Of a DNA stretch of 64,000 nucleotides, positions 47,521 to 59,523 are shown piece after piece. The stretch is from Neofusicoccum parvum (lineage: Eukaryota; Ascomycota; Dothideomycetes; Botryosphaeriales; Botryosphaeriaceae): contig CP087212.1 of the NCBI GenBank assembly GCA_020912385.1, positions 682,001 through 746,000 of the forward strand, read 5' to 3'. How positions within the stretch are numbered: the first letter of the stretch is position 1; the number at the start of each line of letters is the position of its first letter. Under the pieces are notes generated by a model. It was given only the letters and a program-made list of their open reading frames with translations, searched no databases and was not told the DNA's origin. A program made the position numbers and the translations under genes.

Positions 47521-50500
47521 ATGGGCGTCAAGAGATTGCGCATTGGCGTGGACGTTGGAGGGTCAGTAGCATCACTTGAGCACCGTGAAGCAAGCACAGC
47601 CTTTTGAACCGCTTCTCTGCAGGACGAACACAGATGGTGTCATTCTCGACCCGCTCCGCGCCTCAGAGCCGGACAAGGGCATCATCGCGTGGTAGAGACA
47701 TCCAACGAGACCGCTCAGGAGCACCGACTGATCATCTGCAAGGCACAAGGCTCCGACTACCACGAACCCGAGTCTTGGAATCAACGATGCCCTCGTGTCC
47801 ATGTTTGAGCAGTCCAAGATCAACCCCGACGACGTCGCCAGCGTGACCATCGGAACCACGGTATTTCTCTCCTTGCACTGATATGGAAACCTCCATTGTT
47901 TATGGAACTTGGCACACAAGTCCTAGACCACTCTCCTGTCAAGCCTTAAGCTCTCTGATTTCATTTCCCATTCCAATTTTGTCCTCCTTCAGTCCCCATA
48001 CTCAGACCCATACCAACTCAATCTCGGCAGCACTTCGTCAACGCGGTTGTCGAGCGCGATGCCGCGCGCCTGTCCCGTGTCGCCGTCATCCGTCTGTCAG
48101 GCCCCTTCGGCAAACATGCTCCGCCATGCGTCGACTGGCCAGAAGACATGCGGTCTCTGATCCTCGGTCACTATGCTCTGGTCAAGGGAGGGCTCGAAGG
48201 TACCAAGCATCCATGTCCATCCCCATCACTGCCTCTATTCCACATTTGCAGCTACTCGCGGCCCACCAATCACCCACCTATCGCACCAAAAAAAGAAGCA
48301 GCGCTCAAACACACTAACCTAACCACTCGCAGTCGACGGCCGCCCCATCTCCGACATCGACTCGTCCGAGATCCGCAGCGTCTGCGCCGCCATCGCCGCC
48401 AAGTCCATCACCGCCGTGGTGATCAACGGCATCTTCTCGCCCATCGACGTGGCGCACTCGCAGGAAGCGCGGGCGGCGGCCATCGTGCGGGCCGCGCTGC
48501 CGGGCGCCGACGTGGTGCAGTCGCGGGACGTGGCGCAGCTGGGCTTCCTGGAGCGCGAGAACGGCGCGGTGCTCAACGCGTCCATCCTGGCCTTCGCCCG
48601 CAAGACCATCCGCTCGTTCCGCCGCCCCGTCGCCCGCCTGGGCCTGCGCTGCCCCGTCTTCGTCACCCAGAACGACGGCACCATCCTGAGCGGCGAGGCC
48701 GCCGCCCGCCTGCCCATCCGCACCTTCAGCAGCGGCCCGACCAACAGCATGAGGGGTGCCGCGTTCCTGGTCGCCGGCGAGCGGAGCGGCGAGGCCAGGG
48801 AGCCGATGATGGTGGTGGACGTGGGCGGCACCACGACCGATGTGGGGCTGTTGCTCGCGAACGGCTTCCCCAGGCAGGCGGCGGCGTTCAGCGAGTTCGC
48901 GGGGGTGAGGATGAACTTCTCGTGTCCGGATGTGAAGAGGTATGTGTTGTTTCCCTCTTCCCATGAAGTGTTTCCAGCACTCCTTCCATCCCTTGACCAC
49001 CACCCTCCACCCCTTAACCACCCACCACCCTCTTAAACCCCACCCCCTCCCCACTAACCCCTCCCAGCATCGGCCTCGGCGGCGGCTCCCTCGTCCGCCG
49101 CTCCCCCCACACGCACGCCCTCACCATCGGGCCCGACTCCGTCGGCTACGCGATCCAAACCGCGGCGCTCTGCTTCGGCGGCACCGTGCCAACAGCCACG
49201 GACTACACGGTGGCGGGCGACGCATCGCTGGCCATCGGCACGCACGCGGCCGCCGCGCGCGCCGCCATCCCGCCCGCCGCCGCCCGGGAGCACCGCGCCG
49301 TCGTCGCCCGCATGCTCGAGGCCGTCGTCGACGCCATGAAGACCGCGCCCGGCGACCTGCCTGTCGTGCTGGTGGGCGGCGGCGCGGTTGTTGCGCCCGA
49401 CGTGCTGCGGGGCGCGAGTAGGGTGGTGAGGCCGCGGTTTGCGGGCGTGGCGAATGCGATTGGGGCGGCGATGGCGGGGGTGAGTGCGGTGGTGGATACG
49501 GTGGTGGGGACGGAGGGGAAGGGGGCGAAGGAGTGGGTCAAGGAGATTGGGGAGTTGGCTGTCGAGAGGGCGGTGGAGGCTGGGGCGGAGAGGGGGAGTG
49601 TGAGGGTTGTGGAGGTGGAGGAGTTGCCGTTGCAGTATGTGGCGAACAAGAGTCGGTTTGTTGTGAGGGCGGCGGGTGAGTTTGATTATGGGAGGGCGGT
49701 GGAGGAGGTGGGAGGAGAGGATGAGGATGAGGAGGAGGTGGATGGGGGTATGGCGCAGTATGAGAAGGCGGGTGGGCGCGAGGAGGTAGCGGAGAAGAAG
49801 GCGGGAGAGAAGGAGGTGGTCGATTTTGAGGCCTACAGGCCGCGCGTTGAGGATAGGGTGTGGTATATCTCGGAAACAGATCTGGCGTGGATCTCAACCG
49901 GTTGCTACATCCTCGGTACAGGCGGCGGTGGGAGTCCGTACTCGAGTATGCTGCGGTTGCGGAGCATGCTGCGGGCGGGTGCCGTTGTCAAGGTTGTCAG
50001 CCCGGATGATCTGAAGGACGATGACCGTGTTGGATGCGGTGGAGGTGCCGGCTCACCCACTGTTGGAATCGAGAAACTTGCTGGTGACGAGTGAGTAGGA
50101 CCAAGGTAACCCATTGCTTCAAGTCGCTGACTGAGAATTAGGATGATGGAGGCCCAGGATGAGCTATACAGTCTTGTCAAGGACAAGGCCACACACATGA
50201 TCGCCCTCGAAATCGGTGGCGGCAATGGCTTGCAGGGAATGATTCTGGGCGCAAGCACCAACATGAACATCCCCACTGTCGACGGCGACTGGATGGGCAG
50301 GGCATACCCGACTAAGTGGCAGACCACGCCCGTTGTGTTCGCCGAGAGGAACACCATCTTCTGTCCGTCCACCATGTGTGATGGCAACGGAAATGTTGTG
50401 GTAAGTCCAAAATCCGATGTTTCAGCACCTTGAACGGACACAGTTTCTGATCGTGTATTGCCAGTTCATGACCAAGGCCACAAGCGATGAAACAGTTGAA

Positions 50501-51213
50501 CGGGTTTTCCGTGCCGGGCTCTCCGAACTGGGCTCACACGTGGGATGTGCCGAGGGACCAGTGACCGGAGGTAGGTGAACTATAGTGTTTGAGGTTTTGG
50601 ATGTTCGACTGACCAAGCGGCAGCCGAAACGAAAAGATGGGCTGTCGAGCACACCATTTCGCTCTCCTGGCGGATCGGACGGGCCGTCCACAAGGCACGG
50701 CACTCCAACCGCATCGACAACGTTGCCGAGTCCATCGTTGAAGAAGTCGGTGGTAGTGGTTCCGCAAAGGTACTGTTCAAGGGCAAGATCATTGGCGTTG
50801 AACGTACACTGCGAAATGGCCACGTATATGGTGAAGTCATCATCGAAGCTGCTGATATCAACGACGACGGCTCCGACAAGAAGGAATTCGAGGGCAAGGT
50901 CAAGATTCCGTTCAAGAACGAGAACATTGCGGCGTTCAAGGTGAAGGAAGACGGCTCGGAGGAGACGCTGGCCATTGTGCCAGACCTCATTTCGTGCATT
51001 GATGCGCAGAATGGGGAGGCCATCGGGACACCTGAGTACCGATACGGTCTACTGGTTATTGTGCTGGGCATTACTGCATCTGAAAGGTGGACATCGACGG
51101 CTCGTGGTGTAGAACTTGGCGGGCCGAAGGCTTTTGGCTTGGACAATCTGGAGTACAAGCCCATCGGCAAGTTTGAGAAGCCGATGAGCGTGATTGACGA
51201 GTATTCGAAGTGA
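47521..51213 (+). CDS. Hydantoinase/oxoprolinase fused to DUF917 domain
   Basis: ATP-dependent cyclic-amide hydrolase family (HyuA/oxoprolinase). Nine exons: 47521-47561, 47623-47691, 47743-47860, 48031-48199, 48333-48939, 49068-50090, 50142-50400, 50465-50570 and 50624-51213, giving 993 residues in frame. The N-terminal nucleotide motif DVGGTNTD is at 11-18 and the second, DVGGTTTDVG, at 295-304, as in actin-like hydantoinase A folds. A Glu/Lys-rich linker (about 540-595) leads to a DUF917 domain from about 604 (TGCYILGTGGGG, ALEIGGGNG) to the end. The oxoprolinase B half is absent. Introns are 51-170 bp; the 47692-47742 intron ends in AAG. The divergent permease implies that the substrate is imported. 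Substrate identity (hydantoin, oxoproline-like or other lactam) cannot be read from sequence. Confidence 0.93.
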
Positions 51214-51486
51214 TAGACTAGTAGGTATCATTCCTGGAAGATGTATTAGCATGCTAGCATACACATCTCAATATAGACCTCCTGGACGATAATGAAGACT
51301 CTGGAGCAATGAAATAAAAACTGATATGAAGTTTCGACGCTGACAGCATAGCAGTGTGCAGTAGAAAGAAGGCAGCAAAACACCGATCAGAAAAACCAAC
51401 AGACTATGTGCGTAATTAATTCATTTTACATTACTTCATGGTTGGAATATGTCTAATGATAAGTTCTAGGGATGCGGAGACGTGCT

Positions 51487-52000
51487 TTAATAAACGCTAA
51501 CGAAGCTGTCGCTGCTGACGAACTCGCTTGCATCCGTGACATCGGCAACGGTGACCGAAACATTGAAGTATTGGATAGTGCCGCTGTAGCGGGCGCCGGT
51601 GAGAGAGAACAGCGAGGCCGTGATGAGGGTCTCGCCCTTCTGGAAGTCCGCAGGGATGGTAAGAGGAATGCTGATGTTCTGGATGACGTTGGACAGCTCT
51701 GGATTACTATGTCAGTAATTGCTTCTTGTCACAATACGGAAGGAAACACTCACCGGGGCCAAGAGTCTTCTCGGCGAGGAGGACGGTGCCAAGAGTCTTC
51801 TCGTAGGCGTATTCAGCCGGCGCAGCGCCGAAGGCAATGGAGACGTCGGCAATAGACTGAATGTAGTTCGCGGTGTTGATGAAGGCGGTGAAGTTGGAGC
51901 CGGTGGCAACCTGCTTGGGAAGAGTGATGCCGGTGACGCGAGCGGCAGCCATAGAGGAGATGGACAGCAGGCCGGCGATGATGGACTTGGAGAACTGCAT
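51487..52000 (-). CDS. nis1: NIS1-like secreted protein
   Basis: Minus-strand exons 51754-52000 and 51487-51698 give 152 residues; the 55-bp intron has a GTGAGT donor and CTGAC branch site. A signal peptide (MQFSKSIIAGLLSISSMAAA) is followed by RVTGITLPKQV and a beta-rich core with SIADVSIAFG and a conserved LGPELSNV segment. This layout matches the NIS1 family, a conserved fungal secreted effector described in Colletotrichum as necrosis-inducing and able to suppress plant receptor-kinase signalling. N-glycosylation sequons (NFT, NIS, NVS) are present. The start is the Met with the signal peptide, although the frame is open 27 codons further upstream. Whether this copy acts on plants is unknown. 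Confidence 0.85.
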
Positions 52001-54862
52001 TTTGGCGAGTCGGTGGGGTTGAGATCGATAAGATGCTTTTCTGAAGGGTGAGGATGTGCGGGTAGTAGACCTCGCCAGCATTTATAGAAGGAACGTCATG
52101 GGTAGTTGTAAATAGGAGGACCGGACAGACCATGCACCACGGTAGTAACCCCATGTCCAGCTTTGATCACTTGCCGTCCCCCTTGCCTGGAACACGAGGT
52201 CGGCCACGCAGTCCCAAGGGACGTAGGCGTCCACCGGCCATCCGCCAGTGCCATTCCGGGAGCTACTCACAGCAATGAGCGGCTTCCTCAGCGAAGATGA
52301 TGTCAAGCGGACCACCGGGTGCTGAATACGAGGCGGCAATGAGGCAGTGAAAGAGGCGTCCGGGGCGACGAAGGCTTGACGGGCGGGAATGACGTGCGGC
52401 CGGAGGTGGCTTGGCGCACGGGCCGTGTTACATCGGGGGAAACATCTGTCAACCGCCATCCGCCCAATGGCGCGCCGCTGCATTTTTGGAAACAAGCTTC
52501 CAGAAGATCGAGGTGGACCCAAGCAAGCACTCCACGATCTCCGCACGTCTTCTGGCCTCGTATCTACGCTATCAGCACATGCGTTAACCGCTTCTTTCCA
52601 GCCTGTGAGAGCGACGATGACGGCACTTGTGTCCCGTAGGCCGTATCGCGAGCTCCTTTTTAGCAGTGTCTTGCGGGCTTTGACGTGAACTTCAAGTCAG
52701 TACTGCTCTTGTTGCTCGGCTCTTGCTACTGTGCTAGTAGGCGACGAGTCAAGCACGACTGCCACGAGCAAATTGCCTCATATAGGGGTGATCTGAGACA
52801 CTGTCGTGAGAACTCTCCGACTGGAGAGCTCCGACAGCATTGACGTCCAAATCCCCTCTCGAAGTTGTCTGTGTCCATGTCGTGTCATGTATGGGCACTG
52901 GCTATGGCTGAAGTGGGTTCGAATAGCGCCGGAAATCCCCGGTATGCCCGGTTTGTCGGTGTTTGTTCGTACGAGCAGACATGCACGTTGCACGCCAGGC
53001 AATTTATATCATGTAAGTACAACCGTAGAGCCATGTTCTTAACCTCAGGCATTCACCGTAGTGGCCGCTTTTCCACTTGACGCCATCAACCTATTTTGCC
53101 ACTACTCGAATCCGTACACCTCGTCTAGGTGATTCGTCCTATGCACCTGAGCTATCAGTACCCTCTTCGGGGGCCTATCAACTTCGACGCTACAGGTGAT
53201 ACTCTCACACTTCAATGATCAACGGTTCTGCGGAGACAAAGTTAGGAGCGAGTTCGAGACAGCGGGCATGAAAGCGTATTCAATGCTCGCAAAAGCCGAT
53301 GTAGAACTGTGTCGACATGGCTATTACTTCCACAGCACCATCGAGAATGTTAGCAGCGACATTTGTGGCCAGTTGGCCTAGGGTAAAAGCTACGGAGGTG
53401 GTGCATGAGGGGCTGGAAGGTACGGCACCGACGACGATGTTGAGGTGGCGGTTGCCGTGCACCCCTAAGCTTTTGGCTGCTGCCGCGACGATCACTGACG
53501 ATGCCAAAGGTTGATCGGCATTTCTCGAAGCGGTTGGTGTGGATATAAAGCCTTGAGCACGTCGAAGTCTGAGTAAGCGTGTGAAGTTCTGTCGCAATGT
53601 CTCCTACGGAAGGCTGAATGATCAAGGCGATGGACTAATGCAGCGCTATCTCAGGCAGCTAGTCCGGTCATTCTAGGCTTGCGTGCTGGTGTTGTGGCTG
53701 AATTGCAGCGCTCGTTGGCAGCCACTACGGGTGCTGCCGAGCAGGGACCTCCGTGCGTTGAGGTGGCGGGCGCCAGGCTGCGCCATGTGTATGGGCCTTC
53801 GTGAGCAGTGGTGGCAGGTGGTTGTGTGCAGACTTGGCTGTGGGCTCAACCGCGTGTTGACGGCCACGGCTGCGAACATGGAAAAGGAGCATGCTGAAGG
53901 GAGGTTAAACTCAGCCCTGCGATCTGAGCGAAACGTTCCTGGCGTACGTCATCAGCTGGCTAGTTTCATCGTCGCTCACGTCACACAACGCTCGCTGCTG
54001 GCGCTGTGAGCTGGATCCGAGCCCGGTGGCGGGCAAGGGCACGACGACCGTCTGCAAAGCCTCGGTGCAGGGTCTGGAATGGACGAGATGGCGACGAGAC
54101 AGAGAGGGCTGCAGTGGTGCAGGATGCAGATAGGCGAGGAGCAGCTAGTGCCTGGCCGAGCTGTCGCTTTGGCAAGTGCCGGGCGCCACAGCAGACAGGG
54201 CCACGCCGACGTGCTTCCGCGCCGGTACCTGGCCAAGCCTCCGGCACGCCTCGCGACTCGCCTTGCATGCATCTCGGCCTGGCACCCTGGGCCCACCTCG
54301 CGGCTGCTGCGTCCGCTCGCCTGCTCGCCTGCTCGCCTGCGCGCTGCGACGAGAGCGGCGGGCGGGCTGGCATTCCGCGCCGGCCTCCGCCAGCCCCTGC
54401 AACGGCGCGGATAAGCCCTGCAGAAGACCCCGCGCCGCGGTGCCGGCTGCGCGGCGCAGGGCGGCGGGAGAATGACGCCGTGTGCGCTGGGCTTGGCCGT
54501 CGCTAGAAACGAAACACGCCTTTTCCGGGGCCGGCGCCAATGGGCGGGCGGCGTGATGAAAAGCGGACGCGGGCGCGCAAGGGCTGATGAGGATGGCCGG
54601 CCCTTGCGACACCAGAACCCTGCCTGGCCGGCTGAGTTGAGCAGCGATCCGCCCCAGGCGATCAACCCGCGAAACAACCACGCTGCACTGATCAGGCCCG
54701 CTGCCTGCCAGTGCCAGCGTTTCCCCCGACCGCCCCGGCGCGTTTCATGCCCGCCAACACCTCTCCCTCCGCCCCCCGTCCGAGCGACCGCGACCACACT
54801 CCCTTCGCCTGTCCTGTCTGTCTTCCCCGTCGCTCTGGCAGCGGCGACGCACCGGAGCAATC
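52001..54862. other. 2.9 kb intergenic
   Basis: No recognised gene. The stretch up to about 53.9 kb has only short frames. From 53.97 to 54.86 kb high GC leaves frames of 100-294 codons open on both strands, without motifs. Three perfect 8-bp copies of gctcgcct occur at 54315-54338. A CT-rich segment precedes the GT90 start and probably belongs to its promoter. Confidence 0.5.
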
Positions 54863-56408
54863 ATGATGACCACCTTCCACCGCATGCTGCTGGCCGCCGC
54901 CTTCTGCGTCTTCTTCACCATCTTCCTGCTGCGCCACTCCATGCGCGTCGAGGACGCCGTCCCTGAGCTTCCCGAGACCGCTGAGGAGCTGTTCCCGCTA
55001 GACATCTACGGCAACAAGTCTGTCGCTGTCCCGCTAGCCTCCGTCTTCGAGGACCCGCCCACCCCCGAAGGATGGCGCTTCCACCCCGCGCGCGATGCCC
55101 GCAACTACGGCCTCAGCGAAGAGCAGTGCGACTGGACCTTTCCGAATCTCTGGATCGAGCTCGAGCACGCCGCGAGGACGCGCCGGAACAAGGGCAACGT
55201 CACTAAGGAGGACCTGGATCTGAGCTGGCGCAACGAGGCCGTCACGCGATGCATGATCTACGACCACCAGGTACGTACATACCTCCTGCGCCGCCCCGGC
55301 CGCCGAGACTGACTTGCGGCAGCTGTACATTCTTGAGACCAAGGGCACCACCCACCGTCGTGACTACCGCGAACGCACGCTTGCCGTCCTCCAGTCCATG
55401 AACCGCGCAATCACCGCGTACAACGGTCCCCTGCCGAACATCGAGTTCACCTTCTGCGTCGACGACTGGGTCTATGATGAGCTCAACCTCGACACCAACC
55501 CTATCGTGTGGGGGTTCACTCGTCAGCCGGATTGGGGGAATGTGTGGTTGATGCCCGATTTTGGATACTGGGCCTGGCCCACCGATCCCGTCGGCGCATA
55601 TCAAGATGTGCGGAATCAGATGGGCGTGCGCGAGAAGTCCCAGGCATTCAGCGAGAAGAAGCCCAAGGTTGTCTGGAGAGGGGCTCCCATGACAGAGCAG
55701 CGTCAACAACTGATCAAGCAGTGGCGCAACAAGCCCTGGAGCGACATTGCGCCGTTTGACTGGAGTGATCCGGAAGTTGAGAAGAAATACCTGAACATGC
55801 CGGACCACTGCCAGTGGCAATACGTGTTGCATACCGAAGGTTGGTTCACTCTTTGCACTTTTCAATTCATACGATTCAGAAGCTGATAAGTTTATCAGGC
55901 CGCTCCTATTCTGGCCGTCTGAAGTATCTCCAGAACTGCCACAGCGTCCCCATCATCCCCGAGCTGATGTGGCTGGAGCCGCACCACCAACTCCTCATCC
56001 CACAGGGTCCTGCCCAGAACTACGTGCCTGTCAAGTACGACTTCTCAGACCTCGGGGAGAAGGTGCAGTACCTCCTGGACCACCCGGAGGATGCCGAGCG
56101 CATCGCCGACAACAGCGTCGCCATGTTCCGTGACAAGTACCTCACTCCCGCCGCCCAGGCCTGCTACTGGCGCAAGCTGTTCCGCATGTGGAGAGATGTC
56201 AGTTTCGAACCCGAACTCTCCGAGGACTATGGCAAGCCCCGCGGTATTCCGTTTGAGACCTACATGTAAGTTTGTTTTTGGGTTTATCTGGGCGCCTATT
56301 GTTTCACCGAGGCCGTTTCCTCTTCCTTAACCTTCTGCTAACACCGAACGTAGTTTGCTTGACATCTACGACTCAAACCCTTGGGTGGATCCTGAGCCTG
56401 CGGTGTAA
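54863..56408 (+). CDS. GT90/CAP10-family glycosyltransferase
   Basis: A type II membrane glycosyltransferase of the CAP10 (GT90) family, whose members in other fungi add xylose or related sugars to surface polysaccharides. Exons 54863-55270, 55323-55839, 55899-56265 and 56354-56408 give 448 residues in frame. An N-terminal helix (about 8-25) serves as signal-anchor. Family landmarks are WRGAP at 254-258, GRSYSGRLKYL starting at 309, and NCHSVPIIP next to it. Introns of 52, 59, and 88 bp have CTGAC, CTGAT and CTAAC branch sites. The last exon adds 18 residues after ETY; reading straight through the donor would end the protein one residue later. A second Met directly follows the first. Confidence 0.9.
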
Positions 56409-57275
56409 ACGGAGGGGGATGACCCCCGCATCTCGACTCACGTTTCTCTTCTCGTCACTGTCGTTTGCCAAGAAGGCCACTTGGACCTATCAGTGGAATC
56501 CCAGCCAGCCTGACGTCAGCCGACATGTTTATCTGGAATCAAGTCGTTTACGCGCGGACATCAAAAGCGAAGATACCAATCTCTTCTCTCTGTCTTCTGC
56601 TACCACTTTGCCGAGCAACCTCCGCAAAGGATTCAGAAGCCTTTTACTCGACATTACCCTCTTATGAACACGGCCGATACGATAGAGAGCTGGCCATTCA
56701 ATGGAATCTGCGCATTGGTGCGGTATGCTTTTGGATTTGCATTTTCATAGAAGGGGTTGCATGGGGCGTTCTTCAGGGATTTGCTTGTTACTTGGCGGGT
56801 CTGCGATAATACCCCTTCGTTACTTTTACATTTTGCTACGGTGCAGACAAACAGCAGGCTGGAAATCCCATTCACATACTACAGGATCACAAAACATTGG
56901 CTAGGGCTCATCATAGGGAGGAGCGAGGTGACTTTCAGGGTGTGTTGGATTCATGATCGTTCAGCGCGGGAAGCCGGAAAAGATTTTTGGAGATTCCGTA
57001 CAGCGTAACTTTTATTGCATTTTCCTGCTTGAGGCTTTCCGGCCTGGTGATTAATCCACTACTTTCTGGGGAAACGAAAAGAGAGTAACCCAGGCACCAA
57101 ATCTGTTTAAGCAAAACCGAGATAAAGGAAAGGAGCCACTTATCAACCGGCTCTATTCCCTCTGATTAGCGGTCGTCCGACACGCCATCGGGCCCCAGGA
57201 GGCACGCCATCAAACCCCCATGTCTCCAACCAAGCCGACTCACCCTGGTCTCGCAAAAAGACACCTCCGCTGCAC
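56409..57275. other. Intergenic between convergent genes
   Basis: About 0.87 kb between the stops of the GT90 and aminotransferase genes. Frames of 60-131 codons overlap the GT90 3' end and have no motif. Nothing else is seen. Confidence 0.6.
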
Positions 57276-58845
57276 TTAACCATCCAACCACTCGCCCTCC
57301 TCCGCCCTCTCACAAACCTTCTTCAGCACGCCCGCCGCCCACTCAAAATCGGCCACCTCCAGATACACCATCGCGCTCAACCTCGCCCACCAACCCCCAC
57401 CATACTCAATCAGCGCCTGAAACCCGCCATACTCCATCACCATCGTCCGCGCCGCCCAGTTCTTCACCAGCGCCGGCACCTCCTCCCGCGCAACCGCCTT
57501 CTTGCCGGCAGCCGCCCTCTCCGCCGCCCTCGCCACCGCCAGCGCCTCGCACGCCGCCAGGTCAAGCGGCAGCCGAACGTTAGCGAAGAAGCAGCGGCCC
57601 AGCGTGCCGGCGCCGTTCTCGAGCACCTCGGTGCCGAGCAGCGCGGCGGCGCGCGCGCCGCCCTGCCGCGCGAGCGCCGAGCAGTAGGACCGGACGGCCG
57701 CCTCGCCGCCCAGCGACGCGCGGTACGCCAGCGCCGCCCCAACGCACAGGAACGGCGACCAGTCGCCCGACCCCGTGAACGCGAAGTTGGACTCGAAGTT
57801 GGACTCGCCGGTTGGTGGGAGCGGGTTGATGGAGGCGGGGGCGCCGGGGACGGGGCGCGGAGAGAAGCCGTGCGAGGTGGGGAGGGTGGAGCGGATGAGC
57901 GGTTGCGTGCGGAGGGGGACGTGGAAGACGGCGCAGCCGCGGGGGGTGAGGAGCCATCTGTGGGGGGTTAGTGGGGGAGAAGAGGTGGGAAGTGATGGAG
58001 TCAAAGGACAGGTCAAAGGGAGCTGGGAAAGTGGTAGCTCTCGAGGAGGAGAGGAGAAAAGCGGGGAGGAAAAGAGGGTCGAACTCACTTGTGGCAGTTG
58101 CTGACGAAGAAATCCGGGTTCAGCTTCCCCAGATCGAGCTCGATCTGGCCCACGCCATGCGCGCCGTCAATCAGGCTGAGCACCCCCAGCTCCCGACACG
58201 CCTCCGTCAGCGCCTCGAACGGCATCCGCACGCCGGGCATGCTGACAACCACGTCGAAGATCGCGACCTTGACGTTCCGCCCGGCCGCCCTCTCCTTCGC
58301 CACGACCTCCTTGAACCTCCGCACCAGCTCGTCGTCTTCAATTGGGTACGTGTACTCCACCTTTGCCTCCTGCGCCTTCGTCGTCTCGCAGATGTACTTG
58401 ACCGTCTTCTCGCACGCGCCGTAGATGGTCGCGAAGTACACGATCACATCCCCGTCCTCGTACTCCAGGTTGCGGAGGACGGTGTTCACGCCGGTGGTGG
58501 CGTTGGGGACGAAGACGACGGTTTCGAAGGGCACGTTCAGGTAGTCGGCCATCAGCGCACGTGATTTGCGCAGCTCGACCGGGTAGTCGTAGCGGATGAA
58601 TTGGTCAGGCCGGGCTTCGGCACAGTCTTGCCAGTGCCGGAAGGATTTCTGGACGGACTTCGGGTATGTGCCGAAGGAGCCTGGGGTTGGTGTTGGCGAT
58701 TGGTGGGGTGAACCGTGGGAGAGCGGAGAGAGTGGGGGTTTTACTGACCATGGTTGATGTTGATGTAGTCATCGTCGAAGAGGAAGTCCTTGCGCAGTTT
58801 GCGGCCGAATGGCGAGGAGTCGTTGGTGCTGGCGACTTCACCCAT
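57276..58845 (-). CDS. Class V PLP-dependent aminotransferase-like (isopenicillin-N-epimerase-like)
   Basis: A fold-type I PLP enzyme of the class V aminotransferase/cysteine desulfurase superfamily. Minus-strand exons 58749-58845, 58089-58680 and 57276-57957 give 456 residues. The start INHGSFGTYP, then NATTGVNTVLRN (phosphate-binding region), and SLIDGAHGVGQ with Asp204 (pyridine N contact) and His207 fit the family. The Schiff-base Lys230 is in SNCHKWLLTPRG. The codon for Lys230 is split by the second intron (131 bp, CTAAC branch). The first intron is 68 bp. Fungal relatives include isopenicillin-N-epimerase-like enzymes and hercynylcysteine lyases of the Egt2 type; I cannot separate these by eye. 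No pathway neighbours are visible. Confidence 0.9.
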
Positions 58846-59523
58846 CTTGGAATTTTTGCGCTGAGGTTGGCGTCTGGACGTATCGCGGGGTGGAATTCAA
58901 CACTTCGGCGAGGGGCAGCAGCCAGGAAATGACGTCACGTCCAGAGATCTCTGAGACTCAACGGACGAGAATGGTGTGCCTCAGGATCAATGCCAATGGA
59001 GGTGAATTTATATCACGGATGACTCCTCAGGCCATCGTGAGTCAAGGTGGATTGGGGCCGAAACGTGGAGCAACTTGTCAATCGTAGGGAGCGACGCGCA
59101 GGGCCGAGATCCCTGTCGGCCGATAACCAACAATGGCGTCGTGGCTTGCGGCTCAGGAGTTAAACCCGACGGCAACCGGCAGCAGATAAGTGCTCAACTT
59201 ATGAGTAATAAGCCTCTTTGCGAGACTACTCTTTTTTTTTCGTTTTCGTAATTTTATTTTTTTTGGCCCTCTACGTTGCTCTTCCCGAGTCCTCACACCG
59301 TCTCTTCATTACAGTCATATCCCAAAATTCCTCCACAATTGCCAAGCCCGTCTACCCGGCAAGAAGATTACCTAAGTCCGAAAGGAAGTTCCGCCGCAAA
59401 GAAAAGAAAGTGATAAGTAGACACCGCCAGGGTATTCTTCTTCTTGAAGTGAAAAACGAGAAGGCTCAAAACGCTCCAACGCCGGGTGATGGTCCGCTCA
59501 AAAGCAACTCTCACAAGCACCGC
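58846..59523. other. Intergenic
   Basis: About 0.68 kb between the aminotransferase start and the stop of the next minus-strand gene. It should contain the aminotransferase promoter. T-rich runs at 59226-59265 are present. A 156-codon plus-strand frame at 59218-59688 overlaps the neighbouring gene and has no motif. Confidence 0.55.

Noticed and set aside
52915..52935. Possible tRNA B-box (gggttcgaatag)
   Set aside because: The end of the box does not match the consensus and no acceptor or anticodon stem can be folded around it.
53976..54860. 294-codon minus-strand frame before the GT90 gene
   Set aside because: Ala/Arg/Pro-rich, no motif, and it lies in the GC-rich promoter region of the plus-strand gene.
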